DNA of 64,000 bases from Acidovorax sp. sic0104 (lineage in GTDB: Bacteria; Pseudomonadota; Gammaproteobacteria; Burkholderiales; Burkholderiaceae_C). The notes beneath the pieces were generated by a model. That model searched no databases. It worked only from the letters and a program-made list of their open reading frames with translations, and was not told the origin of the DNA. Below are positions 34,410-43,134 of this stretch, piece after piece. The position numbers and the translations under genes were made by a program. The stretch covers positions 1 to 64,000 of the forward strand of contig NZ_JAHUWH010000013.1 in NCBI RefSeq assembly GCF_019219095.1, given 5' to 3'. Each line of letters starts with the position of its first letter. Position 1 is the first letter of the stretch.

Positions 34410-35618
34410 TCAGCGCCCCTGGGGCTGGTTGTAGAGCCGGGGTGGGTCGCCCGCAGGTCCTGCGCGCAGCAACTGGTCCGCCTGCAGCCGGTTCATCCAG
34501 GCCTTTTCCACGAACGGGTCGGTCACGCCGTAGTGCCCGTGCTTCACGCGCATGAGCAGATTGGCCGAGGTCAACATGCCGATGATGCTCTGGACTTCCT
34601 GGGCCGTGACGTCGCGGCCGATCTGGGCTGCGTAGGCTTTGAGCGCTTCGCCGGTGAAGACGCCCTTCACGTCGCCGCCGATGCTGCAGATGCGCGAGAA
34701 CACCGCTTCGGCCAGCGGGCCCATGGCTTCCACCTTCTGCAGTTCCACGTCGGCCGCCGCGGCGCCCAGCGACTGCGCAATGGTGGGCAGGTGCTCGTCT
34801 GGCAGGGCATCGGCGTGCAGGCTGCGCAGCACGTTGAGCGCCTTCATCAGTTCTTCCGGCCGGCTGCCCATGCTGCGAAAGGCCGATTCTGTGACGTCGG
34901 CCGAAGGCAGCATCGCGCCCAACTGCGGGCGGACCTGCTCCAGCACGTAGTCGATGAAGTCCCGACCCAGCACCGGGAACTCATTGGTCACCGCGCCGTT
35001 GAAGGCCTGGTTGCCCTTGAGCGTGAGCTCCTGCACGCGCGCCCGGTGCGAGCCGGTGCCGATGAACAAAAAGTAGCCGGGGGTGCCGGGGCGGGTGTTG
35101 ATGGCGTCGCGCGCAGCCTTGAGCGCGTGCAGCAGGTGGTCGCCGTCGGCGCTGCCCAGGGCGTGCTGTACCTCGTCGATGATGAGCACCACGTTGGTTT
35201 TGGCCTGGTCGATCAGTGCTTCGAAGGCGCGGGCCAGGCTGGTGCCGTCGTCCTTGCCCACGTCGGCCAGCTTGAAGCCGAACTTGAACCCCGCCGCACC
35301 GGCCTCGACACTGGCGACCTGTTGGAGGCGCTTCAGGATGCCCGAGCCGGGCGTCTGCAGTTCCTTGAGCGTCTTGCGGATGGCCTCGTGCACCAGGTCG
35401 GCCGGGTTGGCCTGCGGCTGGCTCCACAAATCCACATAGACCACGATGGCGCCCAAGGCCTCCAGCGCCGGGATCAGGTCCGTCGCGAGGAACGTGGTCT
35501 TGCCCACCCGCCGCTGGCCCGACAGGAACAGGCCGGAGCGCAGGGACGTGTCCAGGAACGAGGGCCTGAGCAACTGCGTGGCCATCTGCTCGGCAAGGGC
35601 GGTGCGGCGGAACGTCAT
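34410..35618 (-). CDS. Orphan AAA ATPase
   Basis: 402 aa. Walker A GQRRVGKT at 34-41, Walker B VVLIIDEVQ with D148/E149, then a helical lid and a C-terminal winged-helix-like domain (AQEVQSIIGMLTSANLLMRV). It resembles STAND/ORC-type ATPases used as DNA-linked switches. No partner gene is adjacent, and its promoter region is unusually A/T-rich (35619-35690), suggesting acquisition. Function unknown; a defence or mobile-element role is possible but unsupported. Confidence 0.75.
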   Translation of the reverse strand: MTFRRTALAEQMATQLLRPSFLDTSLRSGLFLSGQRRVGKTTFLATDLIPALEALGAIVVYVDLWSQPQANPADLVHEAIRKTLKELQTPGSGILKRLQQVASVEAGAAGFKFGFKLADVGKDDGTSLARAFEALIDQAKTNVVLIIDEVQHALGSADGDHLLHALKAARDAINTRPGTPGYFLFIGTGSHRARVQELTLKGNQAFNGAVTNEFPVLGRDFIDYVLEQVRPQLGAMLPSADVTESAFRSMGSRPEELMKALNVLRSLHADALPDEHLPTIAQSLGAAAADVELQKVEAMGPLAEAVFSRICSIGGDVKGVFTGEALKAYAAQIGRDVTAQEVQSIIGMLTSANLLMRVKHGHYGVTDPFVEKAWMNRLQADQLLRAGPAGDPPRLYNQPQGR

Positions 35619-35750
35619 GGTTTATGGTTTTTTATGAAATTTCAATAATTATGATCAATCCATAATTGACCGTAAAGCCTGACGGAGTGCATTCTGGCGC
35701 GACGGTTCAGGATACGGCGCGCCGAATCGGCACAAAGCATTCGGAAACGA

Positions 35751-35775
35751 AAAAACCGCCCGAAGGCGGTTTTGT
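35751..35775 (-). terminator. Rho-independent terminator of rpsT
   Basis: AAAACCGCC-CGAA-GGCGGTTTT hairpin; on the minus strand the stem is followed by a run of T. It lies about 90 bp after the rpsT stop. Confidence 0.8.
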
Positions 35776-35864
35776 TCGTTTGCTGGCAGCGCACCCGTTA
35801 CAAACGGCGAACGGCAGGTGCCGTTCGGGCTGTTTGCCTGAAGTGAATCAGGCGGAGAATGAAA

Positions 35865-36167
35865 TTAAGCGGCTGCCAGAGCCAGGGTCTTCACCTTGGC
35901 GGACAGACGGCTCTTGTCGCGAGCAGCCTTGTTCTTGTGGAAGATGCCCTTGTCGGCCACGGAGTCCACCACGGCTTGCATCTTGGCGAAAAGTTCGGTT
36001 GCCTTGGTCTTGTCGCCAGCCAGAACAGCCTTCTCGACGTTCTTGACAGCGGTACGGTACTTGGAGCGCAGCGAGGTGTTGGCTGCGTTCAGCTTGGTGT
36101 CCTGACGGACGCGCTTGCGGCCCGACGCCAGGCGTGGGTTCTTCTTCTTGGGTTTAGCGGATGCCAT
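35865..36167 (-). CDS. rpsT: 30S ribosomal protein S20
   Basis: 100 aa, basic, starting [19 protein letters not shown], with the helical core ([20 protein letters not shown]) and [19 protein letters not shown] typical of S20. Binds 16S rRNA early in 30S assembly. It is transcribed alone, divergent from murJ as in most beta-proteobacteria, with a clear terminator downstream. Confidence 0.98.
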   Translation of the reverse strand: MASAKPKKKNPRLASGRKRVRQDTKLNAANTSLRSKYRTAVKNVEKAVLAGDKTKATELFAKMQAVVDSVADKGIFHKNKAARDKSRLSAKVKTLALAAA

Positions 36168-36211
36168 TGTTTAGTTCCTTGGGTCTGAGGATGATGCCAG
36201 CAAAGCCCGCG

Positions 36212-36217
36212 ATTATA
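36212..36217 (-). promoter_or_regulatory. Probable -10 box of rpsT
   Basis: A perfect TATAAT on the minus strand, 45 bp before the rpsT start. No good -35 is seen at 17 bp. Confidence 0.4.
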
Positions 36218-36243
36218 GCCCAGGGCAGATTTCGAGGCTACAA

Positions 36244-36363
36244 CCGTCAAAACTGGCGCCGCGCCATCGCCAGCGCACCAGGGCGTGGGCTTCGCCAGGC
36301 CACCGGCTGCGTCTCCCATGAGGGGGAAGGCGCGCCGCGGCTCAAGGGGGCTACACTCCTTCA
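36244..36363. repeat. Dispersed repeat family 3, copy 1
   Basis: CCGTCAAAACTGGCGC, GGCTTCGCCAGGCCACCGG, CTGCGTCTCCC, then AGGGGGCTACACTCCTTC. It matches 44273-44389 along its whole length with gaps. It sits directly before murJ. Confidence 0.65.
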
Positions 36364-37929
36364 GTGTCACTGCTCAAAGCCGCCTCCACCGTATCTCTGT
36401 TGACCCTGGCCTCCCGTGTGACGGGACTCATGAGCCAGCTGCTGATGGCCTCGATGTTCGGGGCCAACGCCTTGACCGACGCCTTCCAGGTCGCCTTCCG
36501 CATCCCCAATCTGTTCCGACGGCTGTTTGCCGAAGGGGCATTCAGCCAGGCCTTCGTGCCGGTGCTGGGCACCGCCAAGACGCAGCACGGCGAGGAAGCC
36601 ACGCACAAGCTCATTTCGGCCGTGGCCACCGCACTGGCCTGGGTGCTGCTGCTGGTCTGCATCCTGGGCGTGGTCGGCGCGCCGCTGCTGGTATGGGCGC
36701 TGGCCAGCGGCCTGCGCCAGAACGCCGAGGCCTACGACGCAGCGGTGCTGATGACGCGCTTCATGTTCCCGTATATCGGCTTCATGTCCATGGTCGCGCT
36801 GGCGGCCGGCATTCTCAACACCTGGAAGCACTTCGCCGTTCCCGCCGCATCACCCGTGCTGCTCAATGTGTGCATGATCGCTGCCGCCTGGCTGGGCGCG
36901 CCGCAACTCGAGGCACGCGGCATCGAGCCCATCTTTGCCATGGCGGGCGGGGTGATGCTGGGCGGCGTACTGCAATTGGCCGTGCAGGTGCCGGCGCTGG
37001 TGCGCCTCGGTCTCATGCCGCGCATCGGCGTCACCTGGGGCACGGTGCGCGCAGCCTGGGCCGACCCCAGCGTGCGCCGCGTGCTCACGCTCATGGGGCC
37101 GGCGGTGCTGGGCGTGGGTGTGGCGCAGATCTCGCTCATGATCAACACGCAGATCGCCTCGTACCTGGCGCCGGGCAGCGTGACCTGGCTGTTCTATGCG
37201 GACCGGTTGATGGAGTTCCCCACCGCGCTGCTGGGCGTGGCGCTGGGCGTGGTGCTCACACCGCAGCTCACGGCGGCCAAGGCGGCGGGCGACGCCGAGA
37301 AATACTCGGCCATGCTGGACTGGGGCCTGCGCATCGTGGTGCTGCTGGCCGTGCCCTGCGCGGTGGCGCTGCTGACCTTTTCCACACCGCTGGTGGCCAC
37401 GCTGTTCCACTACGGCAAGCTCACCGATGGCGATGTGGGGCAGATCGCGCTGGCGCTGTCGGGCTATGGTGCGGGGCTGCTCGGCATCGTGGCCATCAAG
37501 GTGCTGGCGCCCGGGTACTACGCCAGCCAGGATGTGCGCACCCCCGTCAAGATCGCCATCATCGTGCTGGTGATCACCCAATTGCTCAACATCGCCCTGG
37601 TGCCCTGGATCGCACACGCAGGGCTGGCCTTGTCGATAGGCCTGGGCGCGCTGGTGAATGCGCTGTGGCTGCTGGCGGGCCTGCTGCGGCGCGGCAGCTA
37701 CCAGCCCCTGCCGGGCTGGGGCTTGTTTGCCTTGCAGGTGATCGCCGCCAGTGCCCTGCTGGCCGTGCTGCTGCTCTGGGGTTCGCAGCATTTCGACTGG
37801 GTGGACATGAAGGGGCAGGCCCTGCAACGCATAGGGCTGTTGGCCGCGCTGATGGCGGCTGCCGCCGTGCTGTACTTCGGCGCGCTGTGGGCGGCGGGGC
37901 TCAAGCTGCGCCAACTGCTGCGGCGCTGA
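36364..37929 (+). CDS. murJ: Lipid II flippase MurJ
   Basis: 521 aa, begins with GTG (MSLLKAASTVSLLTLASRVTG is the family N-terminus). Fourteen hydrophobic segments. It flips the peptidoglycan precursor lipid II across the inner membrane. Motifs seen include FGANALTDAFQVAFRIPN and the amphipathic FRRLFAEGAFSQAF. No good ribosome site is visible before the GTG, where family-3 repeat sequence ends. Next to the SirB1-family gene. Confidence 0.95.
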   Translation: MSLLKAASTVSLLTLASRVTGLMSQLLMASMFGANALTDAFQVAFRIPNLFRRLFAEGAFSQAFVPVLGTAKTQHGEEATHKLISAVATALAWVLLLVCILGVVGAPLLVWALASGLRQNAEAYDAAVLMTRFMFPYIGFMSMVALAAGILNTWKHFAVPAASPVLLNVCMIAAAWLGAPQLEARGIEPIFAMAGGVMLGGVLQLAVQVPALVRLGLMPRIGVTWGTVRAAWADPSVRRVLTLMGPAVLGVGVAQISLMINTQIASYLAPGSVTWLFYADRLMEFPTALLGVALGVVLTPQLTAAKAAGDAEKYSAMLDWGLRIVVLLAVPCAVALLTFSTPLVATLFHYGKLTDGDVGQIALALSGYGAGLLGIVAIKVLAPGYYASQDVRTPVKIAIIVLVITQLLNIALVPWIAHAGLALSIGLGALVNALWLLAGLLRRGSYQPLPGWGLFALQVIAASALLAVLLLWGSQHFDWVDMKGQALQRIGLLAALMAAAAVLYFGALWAAGLKLRQLLRR

Positions 37930-38011
37930 CCCTGGCGGTATCGGCAACAGCCCGGTAAAACCTGGTTTTCTGCAGCTTGACGCCAGGGCAGGGTGCACTT
38001 ACAACCGTGCC

Positions 38012-38860
38012 ATGCCTTTGAGTCTTTCCGTGCCCACTTCGCTGGAGTACTTTGCATCGCTGGTGCAAAGCGACGACCACTTTCCGCTGCTGGAAGCCGC
38101 CGCCAGCCTGGCCCAGGACGAGTACCCCGAATTGGATGTGCAGCTGCTGCTGGGAGACATGGACCAGCTGCTCGCGCGCATCAGGCGCCGCCTGCCGGCC
38201 GATGCGCCGGCGCTGCAGCGTCTGCGCACGCTCAATCAATTCTTCTTCGCCGACATGGGATTCGGCGGGAACGTCAACAATTACTACGACCCCGAGAACA
38301 GCTACCTCAATGCCGTGCTGCGCACGCGCCGGGGCATCCCGATCTCGCTCGCAGTTCTATGGATGGAGCTGGCCCAGGGCCTGGGCCTGCATGTGCGCGG
38401 GATTGCGTTTCCCGGGCATTTCATGGTCAAGGTGCTGCTGCCCAAGGGCCAGGTGGTGCTCGACCCCATCTCCGGCCAGTCGCTCAGCCGCGAGGAGCTG
38501 TCAGAGCGGCTGGAGCCCTACAAGCGCCAGAGCGGCCTGGTGGACGACTACGACGTGCCGCTGGGCCTGTATTTGCAGGCCGCCACGCCGCGCGACATCA
38601 TCGCTCGCATGTTGCGCAATCTGAAGGAAGTGCACCGTACCCAGCAGGACTGGCAGCGCCTGATCTGCGTGCTGGACCGCCTGATCGTGCTGCAGCCCCA
38701 AGCCTGGGGCGAGTGGCGCGACCGGGGACTGGCGCATGCCGAGAGGGGCAACACCGCCGAGGCCGTGGCGGACCTGGAGACCTACCTCGACCATGTCGAG
38801 GACGGGCTTGACATCGACCTGATCTCCGACCGCCTGAGCGCCCTGCGCAGCGCGAACTGA
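38012..38860 (+). CDS. SirB1 family protein (transglutaminase-like/TPR)
   Basis: 282 aa. The N-terminal half is the SirB1/transglutaminase-like region with NNYYDPENSYLNAVL, RRGIPISLAVLW and GIAFPGHFMVKV; the C-terminal half is helical and TPR-like. The family (YchA in E. coli) is of unknown biochemical role. It starts 82 bp after murJ and may be co-transcribed. Confidence 0.88.
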   Translation: MPLSLSVPTSLEYFASLVQSDDHFPLLEAAASLAQDEYPELDVQLLLGDMDQLLARIRRRLPADAPALQRLRTLNQFFFADMGFGGNVNNYYDPENSYLNAVLRTRRGIPISLAVLWMELAQGLGLHVRGIAFPGHFMVKVLLPKGQVVLDPISGQSLSREELSERLEPYKRQSGLVDDYDVPLGLYLQAATPRDIIARMLRNLKEVHRTQQDWQRLICVLDRLIVLQPQAWGEWRDRGLAHAERGNTAEAVADLETYLDHVEDGLDIDLISDRLSALRSAN

Positions 38861-38945
38861 TCTTCTGCAGCGCAGGCAGACCTGCCGCCTGCGCCCGCGC
38901 TCTGGGAACGCTGGGGTCGGGGCCGAACGTGGCGTGGCCCAGTGC

Positions 38946-39809
38946 CTAGAACGGCGCGCTGTCCGCTGGCATGGCGGCCTGCAGCTGCGACAACTGCCGG
39001 CGCAGTTCGGTGTTTTCGGCCGTGAGTTCGGCCACGCGGTGGCGCAGCGCCTGTAGTTCGTCGGCGCCTGCGCCAGTGTCGGAGTCAGCGCCTTCGATCT
39101 CTGGCGATGGGGCATCTTCCTTGGGCTTGCGCTTGCTCTGCTCGCGCACGCGCTTGGCGGCCTGCTTGAGCTCGTCCTTCCCGGCGGCGACGGCGGCCAC
39201 CTGCTCCTCGGCGGGCAGTGTGGCCACGGCGGCGGCGGCGTTGATCGAGATGGTGCCGGACTTCACCGCAGCCACCAGCTCGGGCGCGGCCTGCTTCTGG
39301 ATCTTTTCGATCATCACCACCTGGCTGCTGCTCAGCCGGGCGGCCTTGGCGATGGCCTCGCGGCTGCTCAACGGGTCCGGCGCGGGCAAGGCGGCCATCG
39401 CTTCGGGGGCGGCTGCCGGCAGCACATCGGGCGTGGCTGCGGCGGTTGATTCGGCGGGTTCGGCCGCCGTGGCGGCCCGCGTCTTGCGGTCCGCGATGAT
39501 CTCGCGCTTGCGTAGCGCCAGCACGCCGCGCTGGAAGTCGGACACGCTGCGGCGCCCCAGGTGCTGGTCGATCATCCACAGGTGCACGTCTTCCATCGAC
39601 TGGAAGCGCGGGTTCTGCACCGTCTGGAAAGGCAGGCCGTGCTTCTGGCAGATGCCGTAGCGGTTGTGGCCGTCCACCAGCACATCGCCCCACAGCACCA
39701 GCGCGTCACGGCAGCCTTCGGCCAGGATGCTGCGCTCCAGCGCCTCGTGCTCGTCGGGGGTCAGGGGTTCGATGTAGGCTTTGAGTTCTTCGTTGACGAC
39801 GATGTTCAT
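38946..39809 (-). CDS. Solitary ParB-like nuclease/partition-domain protein
   Basis: 287 aa from the ATG at 39809, which gives the compact N-terminus MNIVVNEELKAYIEPL; an ATG at 39872 has a better ribosome site (GAGG) and may be the true start. A ParB/Srx-like domain (residues about 5-90; VDGHNRYGICQ) is followed by a helix-turn-helix-like region, an Ala/Glu-rich linker and a C-terminal coiled coil (LQALRHRVAELTAENTELRR). No parA is adjacent and it differs from chromosomal ParB, so the role is unknown; similar proteins occur on phages, plasmids and islands. Confidence 0.75.
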   Translation of the reverse strand: MNIVVNEELKAYIEPLTPDEHEALERSILAEGCRDALVLWGDVLVDGHNRYGICQKHGLPFQTVQNPRFQSMEDVHLWMIDQHLGRRSVSDFQRGVLALRKREIIADRKTRAATAAEPAESTAAATPDVLPAAAPEAMAALPAPDPLSSREAIAKAARLSSSQVVMIEKIQKQAAPELVAAVKSGTISINAAAAVATLPAEEQVAAVAAGKDELKQAAKRVREQSKRKPKEDAPSPEIEGADSDTGAGADELQALRHRVAELTAENTELRRQLSQLQAAMPADSAPF

Positions 39810-39907
39810 GGCAGGAGGCGCGGGGCAGGGGAGGGCGAATCGGATGCGGGCAAGGGGCGGCATTGTAGACATGCCCGGCCTCAGCCCCGGGGAGAGCGCC
39901 GCTTTGC

Positions 39908-40996
39908 CTACCGCTCGCGTGCGTCCCGCAGTGCCAGCCAGCCCGCCACCGCCGTGAAGGCCACCACCACCGCCACGATGATCCAGAAGCCGTGGGGCTC
40001 ATCGGCCAGCGGCACGCCGCCCACGTTCATGCCGAACAGGCCCGCCAGAATGTTGATGGGCAGCGCCAGCACCGTGACCACCGTCAGCACGAACAGGCTG
40101 CGGCTGTTGGCCTCCTGCACGCTCGCGGCGATCTCTTCCTGCAGCAGCTTGATGCGCTCTTGCAGGCCCTGCATGTCGCGCAGCACCACCGAGAACTCTT
40201 CGGTGGAGTCGCGCAGCTCCTGCGCGTCGTCCGCACTCATCCACAGGGGCGGATGCTGCAGCAGCCGGAACAGCGCCGCAGGCTCGGGCGCCAGCAGCCG
40301 CTGCAGGCGCACCAGCAGCCGCCGCAGCACGCCCAGGCGGGCGCGCTTGTGGTCCAGGCGGCCGGCCAGCAGCTCGTCCTCCACGTCGTCGATGCGCTGT
40401 GTCACGCCGCGCACGATGTCCACCAGGCCCTCGGCCTGCGTGCGCATCAGCTCAGCGAGCAGGCCCACGCTGGAGCGCGGCGCCTGGCCACTGCGCACCG
40501 CGGTGCGCAGTGCGTCCACCGAGCGCAACGGGCGGGTGCGCCCCGTCACCATCAGGTGTGGCGCGACGCTGGTCCACAGCGTGGCGATGTCCGAGGGCTC
40601 GAATGCAAAGTCGAAGTGTGCGTCGTTGAGCACGGCGATCAGCGTGTCGTCGTCGCGCTCGATGCGCGTGGAGACGGACCGATCCTTGAGCGCATCGAAG
40701 AACGCCTCTGGCAGATCCGCATGCCGCTCCATCCAGCGCACGGCCTGGGCCTGGCTCAGGTTGAAATGCAGCCACAGGAATTCGCCCCGCGGCTTGGGGG
40801 CGTCGCCCGGCCCGGCTGCTGCCAGCCACTGCGCCGCCTGCACCGAGTCGACCCCGCGCGGCGGTCCGTCCTCGCCCAGCAGGTAGCCGCAGATGAGTCC
40901 GGCGGCATCACCCCCATAGTTGAGGCTGGTATTGAGTCCGGCCATGGCGGGCGGGCCAGGAGTAGGATGGGATGCGGCTGGAGTGGACACGGACAT
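39908..40996 (-). CDS. CorA-family cation transporter, ZntB-like
   Basis: 362 aa from the ATG at 40996; starts at 41032 and 40945 are also possible. A long cytosolic N-terminal domain with a helical stalk (ERIKLLQEEIAASVQEAN) precedes two C-terminal membrane helices with the GMN signature (LFGMNVGG). In ZntB this pore carries Zn2+; other CorA members carry Mg2+, Ni2+ or Co2+. Substrate cannot be decided. Divergent from the PPK2 gene. Confidence 0.88.
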   Translation of the reverse strand: MSVSTPAASHPTPGPPAMAGLNTSLNYGGDAAGLICGYLLGEDGPPRGVDSVQAAQWLAAAGPGDAPKPRGEFLWLHFNLSQAQAVRWMERHADLPEAFFDALKDRSVSTRIERDDDTLIAVLNDAHFDFAFEPSDIATLWTSVAPHLMVTGRTRPLRSVDALRTAVRSGQAPRSSVGLLAELMRTQAEGLVDIVRGVTQRIDDVEDELLAGRLDHKRARLGVLRRLLVRLQRLLAPEPAALFRLLQHPPLWMSADDAQELRDSTEEFSVVLRDMQGLQERIKLLQEEIAASVQEANSRSLFVLTVVTVLALPINILAGLFGMNVGGVPLADEPHGFWIIVAVVVAFTAVAGWLALRDARER

Positions 40997-41118
40997 GCAT
41001 GGTGGCTCTGGGGTATGACGCTGCCGTGACACATCACGCGCCAGTCATCTCTTTGTCACGACAGCGTCATCGGCCCTGGCGACCATGGCCGTCTTTTCGA
41101 CGCCCAATTTTCAAAGCC

Positions 41119-42033
41119 ATGCTCTACAACAACGCCCTCGACACCCAGGAACTGATGCAACGCATTGCCAATGACCTGATCGACAGCTACGACGAGGAGC
41201 TGGAGCTGGAGATCGAAGACCGCGAGGTGGACGACATCGGCGCGCCCACGGCCGCAGACAAGCTGGCCCGCCAGCAGTATTTCAAGGACCTGTTCCGGCT
41301 GCAAGGCGAACTGGTCAAGTTGCAGGACTGGGTGCAGCACAGCCGCGAGAAGGTGGTGATCCTGTTCGAGGGTCGCGATGCAGCCGGCAAGGGCGGCGTG
41401 ATCAAGCGCATCACCCAGCGCCTGAACCCCCGCGTGGCCCGTGTGGCCGCACTGCCCGCGCCGAACGACCGCGAGCGCACGCAGTGGTACTTTCAGCGCT
41501 ATGTGGCGCACCTGCCCGCTGCGGGCGAGATGGTGCTGTTCGACCGCAGCTGGTACAACCGCGCGGGAGTGGAGCGCGTGATGGGTTTTTGCTCCGACGA
41601 CGAGTACGAGGAGTTCTTTCGCACCGTGCCAGAGTTCGAGAAGATGCTCGTGCGCTCGGGCATCCGCCTCGTCAAGTACTGGTTCTCCATCACCGACGAG
41701 GAGCAGCACCTGCGCTTCCTGGGCCGCATCCACGATCCGCTAAAGCAGTGGAAATTGAGCCCCATGGACCTGGAAAGCCGCGTGCGCTGGGAGGCCTACA
41801 CCAAGGCCAAGGAAACCATGCTCGAGCGCACCCACATACCCGAGGCGCCGTGGTGGGTGGTGCAAGCCGTGGACAAGAAAAAGGCGCGCCTGAACTGCAT
41901 CGCGCACCTGCTTTCGCAGATGCCCTACCAGGAAGTGCCTCACCCCCCCGTCGTGCTGCCCGAGCGCGTGCGCAACCCCGAATACCTGCGCCAGCCCGTG
42001 CCCGCGTCGATGTACGTGCCCGAGGTGTACTGA
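41119..42033 (+). CDS. ppk2: Polyphosphate kinase 2
   Basis: 304 aa from the ATG at 41119; upstream in-frame sequence is not coding. Walker A EGRDAAGKGG at 84-93, Walker B FDRSWYNRAG at 141-150, and the lid region near RVMGFCSDDEYEEFF. Class I PPK2 enzymes use polyphosphate to phosphorylate ADP or GDP (or the reverse) in the cytosol. The gene stands alone. Confidence 0.93.
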   Translation: MLYNNALDTQELMQRIANDLIDSYDEELELEIEDREVDDIGAPTAADKLARQQYFKDLFRLQGELVKLQDWVQHSREKVVILFEGRDAAGKGGVIKRITQRLNPRVARVAALPAPNDRERTQWYFQRYVAHLPAAGEMVLFDRSWYNRAGVERVMGFCSDDEYEEFFRTVPEFEKMLVRSGIRLVKYWFSITDEEQHLRFLGRIHDPLKQWKLSPMDLESRVRWEAYTKAKETMLERTHIPEAPWWVVQAVDKKKARLNCIAHLLSQMPYQEVPHPPVVLPERVRNPEYLRQPVPASMYVPEVY

Positions 42034-42100
42034 GGCCCACCCAGACGACGTAGCTGCGCTGGGGCACCGTGGTGCCACGCACCAGGCGCCCCGTCGAGCA

Positions 42101-42160
42101 GCTCCTGTTTTTGTAGCTACTCGCGCTAGGGAGGCAAGCCGCAGAGCCCTGAAAAGGCAA
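42101..42160 (+). repeat. Dispersed intergenic repeat family 1, copy E
   Basis: GCTCCTGTTTTTGTAGCTAC, then TCGCGCTAGGGAGGCAAG and AGAGCCCTGAA; downstream of ppk2. Confidence 0.55.
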
Positions 42161-42163
42161 GAT

Positions 42164-42562
42164 TCAGGGCCTCTGCGCCGCGCCCTTGAGCATCTGGATC
42201 GTCGAGATCACATCCCGCACCTTGAACGGCTTGAGCAGCACGCGCCGCACTTGCAGGGCTTTCATCTGCACGGCGGTGGAGGCGTCGACCCGGTCGGTGG
42301 TGACGGCCACGGGCACCTGGGCGTCCACCGCGAACTGGGCGTTGCGCAACTGCTCCAGCAGCCCCACAGCCTCGGCGGTCTCGTCCAGCGAGACGATGAC
42401 GCCCGAGAAGCCCTTGTTCGTCAACTGCTGCTGCGCGTTGCGCACACTGTTGACCTGGCGCACCGGCGGCAGGTTCAGCTGGCGTGCGGTGGCCACGATG
42501 ATGCTGCCGGTGAGCGAGCTGGGCTCGACCAGCAGGATGTCTTGCTGCGAGGTGGCGCTCAT
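42164..42562 (-). CDS. Stand-alone receiver-like protein
   Basis: 132 aa from the ATG at 42562. It has the receiver fold pattern: DILLVEPSS at strand 1, VIVSLDE at the phospho-acceptor position, VPVAVTTD and VLLKPFKVRDVI with the conserved lysine. The acidic pocket is reduced (E in place of the usual DD), so phosphorylation is uncertain. The start overlaps the stop of the GAF gene by 4 bp (ATGA). Partner kinase unknown. Confidence 0.7.
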   Translation of the reverse strand: MSATSQQDILLVEPSSLTGSIIVATARQLNLPPVRQVNSVRNAQQQLTNKGFSGVIVSLDETAEAVGLLEQLRNAQFAVDAQVPVAVTTDRVDASTAVQMKALQVRRVLLKPFKVRDVISTIQMLKGAAQRP

Positions 42563-43065
42563 GGGGCCGCCTCCTCGTGGGCGCGGCGCACCAGCTCCTC
42601 CACCGCCAGGTCGCGCAGCGACGCGAGGATGGCCAGGTCGACCTCGTCGAGCTGGCGCGGTGCGCGGTCGATGAGGCACAGCGTGCCGATGTTTTGCCCG
42701 CCCGGCATCTTGAGCGGCGCACCCGCGTAGAAATGGATGTGCGGATCGCCCGTGACCATGGGGTTGTCGACAAAGCGGTCGTCCAGCGTCGCATCCGGCA
42801 CCACCATGGTCTCGTCCTGCAGGATGGCGTGGCCGCAGAACGAGATGCCGCGCCCGGTCTCGCACACGTCCAGTCCGACGCGGGCCTTGAACCACTGCCG
42901 GTCTTCGTCGATGAGCGACAGCAGCACGATGGGCATGTCGAACTCTTCGGCGGCGAAGGCGGCGAGCCGGTCGAAGCGCTCTTCGGGCGGGGTGTCCAGG
43001 ATCAGCAACTGCCGCAGGGCCTGCAGGCGGTCGTCCTCGTTGGCGGGGCGCGGGGGCTCTTTCAT
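42559..43065 (-). CDS. GAF-domain protein
   Basis: 168 aa, almost entirely one GAF domain (LRQLLILDTPPEERFDRLAA, ALIDEDRQWFKA-type segment, FCGHAILQDE, FYAGAPLKMPGGQNIGTLC). Such GAF-only proteins sense small molecules or redox state and usually feed a partner. It is coupled to the receiver-like gene, suggesting a two-part sensor. Confidence 0.8.
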   Translation of the reverse strand: MKEPPRPANEDDRLQALRQLLILDTPPEERFDRLAAFAAEEFDMPIVLLSLIDEDRQWFKARVGLDVCETGRGISFCGHAILQDETMVVPDATLDDRFVDNPMVTGDPHIHFYAGAPLKMPGGQNIGTLCLIDRAPRQLDEVDLAILASLRDLAVEELVRRAHEEAAP

Positions 43066-43134
43066 GGCGGTGGGGAGGCAGTCGCGATGGGCCTTGATTA
43101 TGGGCTGGGCCGCAGCCCCGGCAGCCCATTCCTG

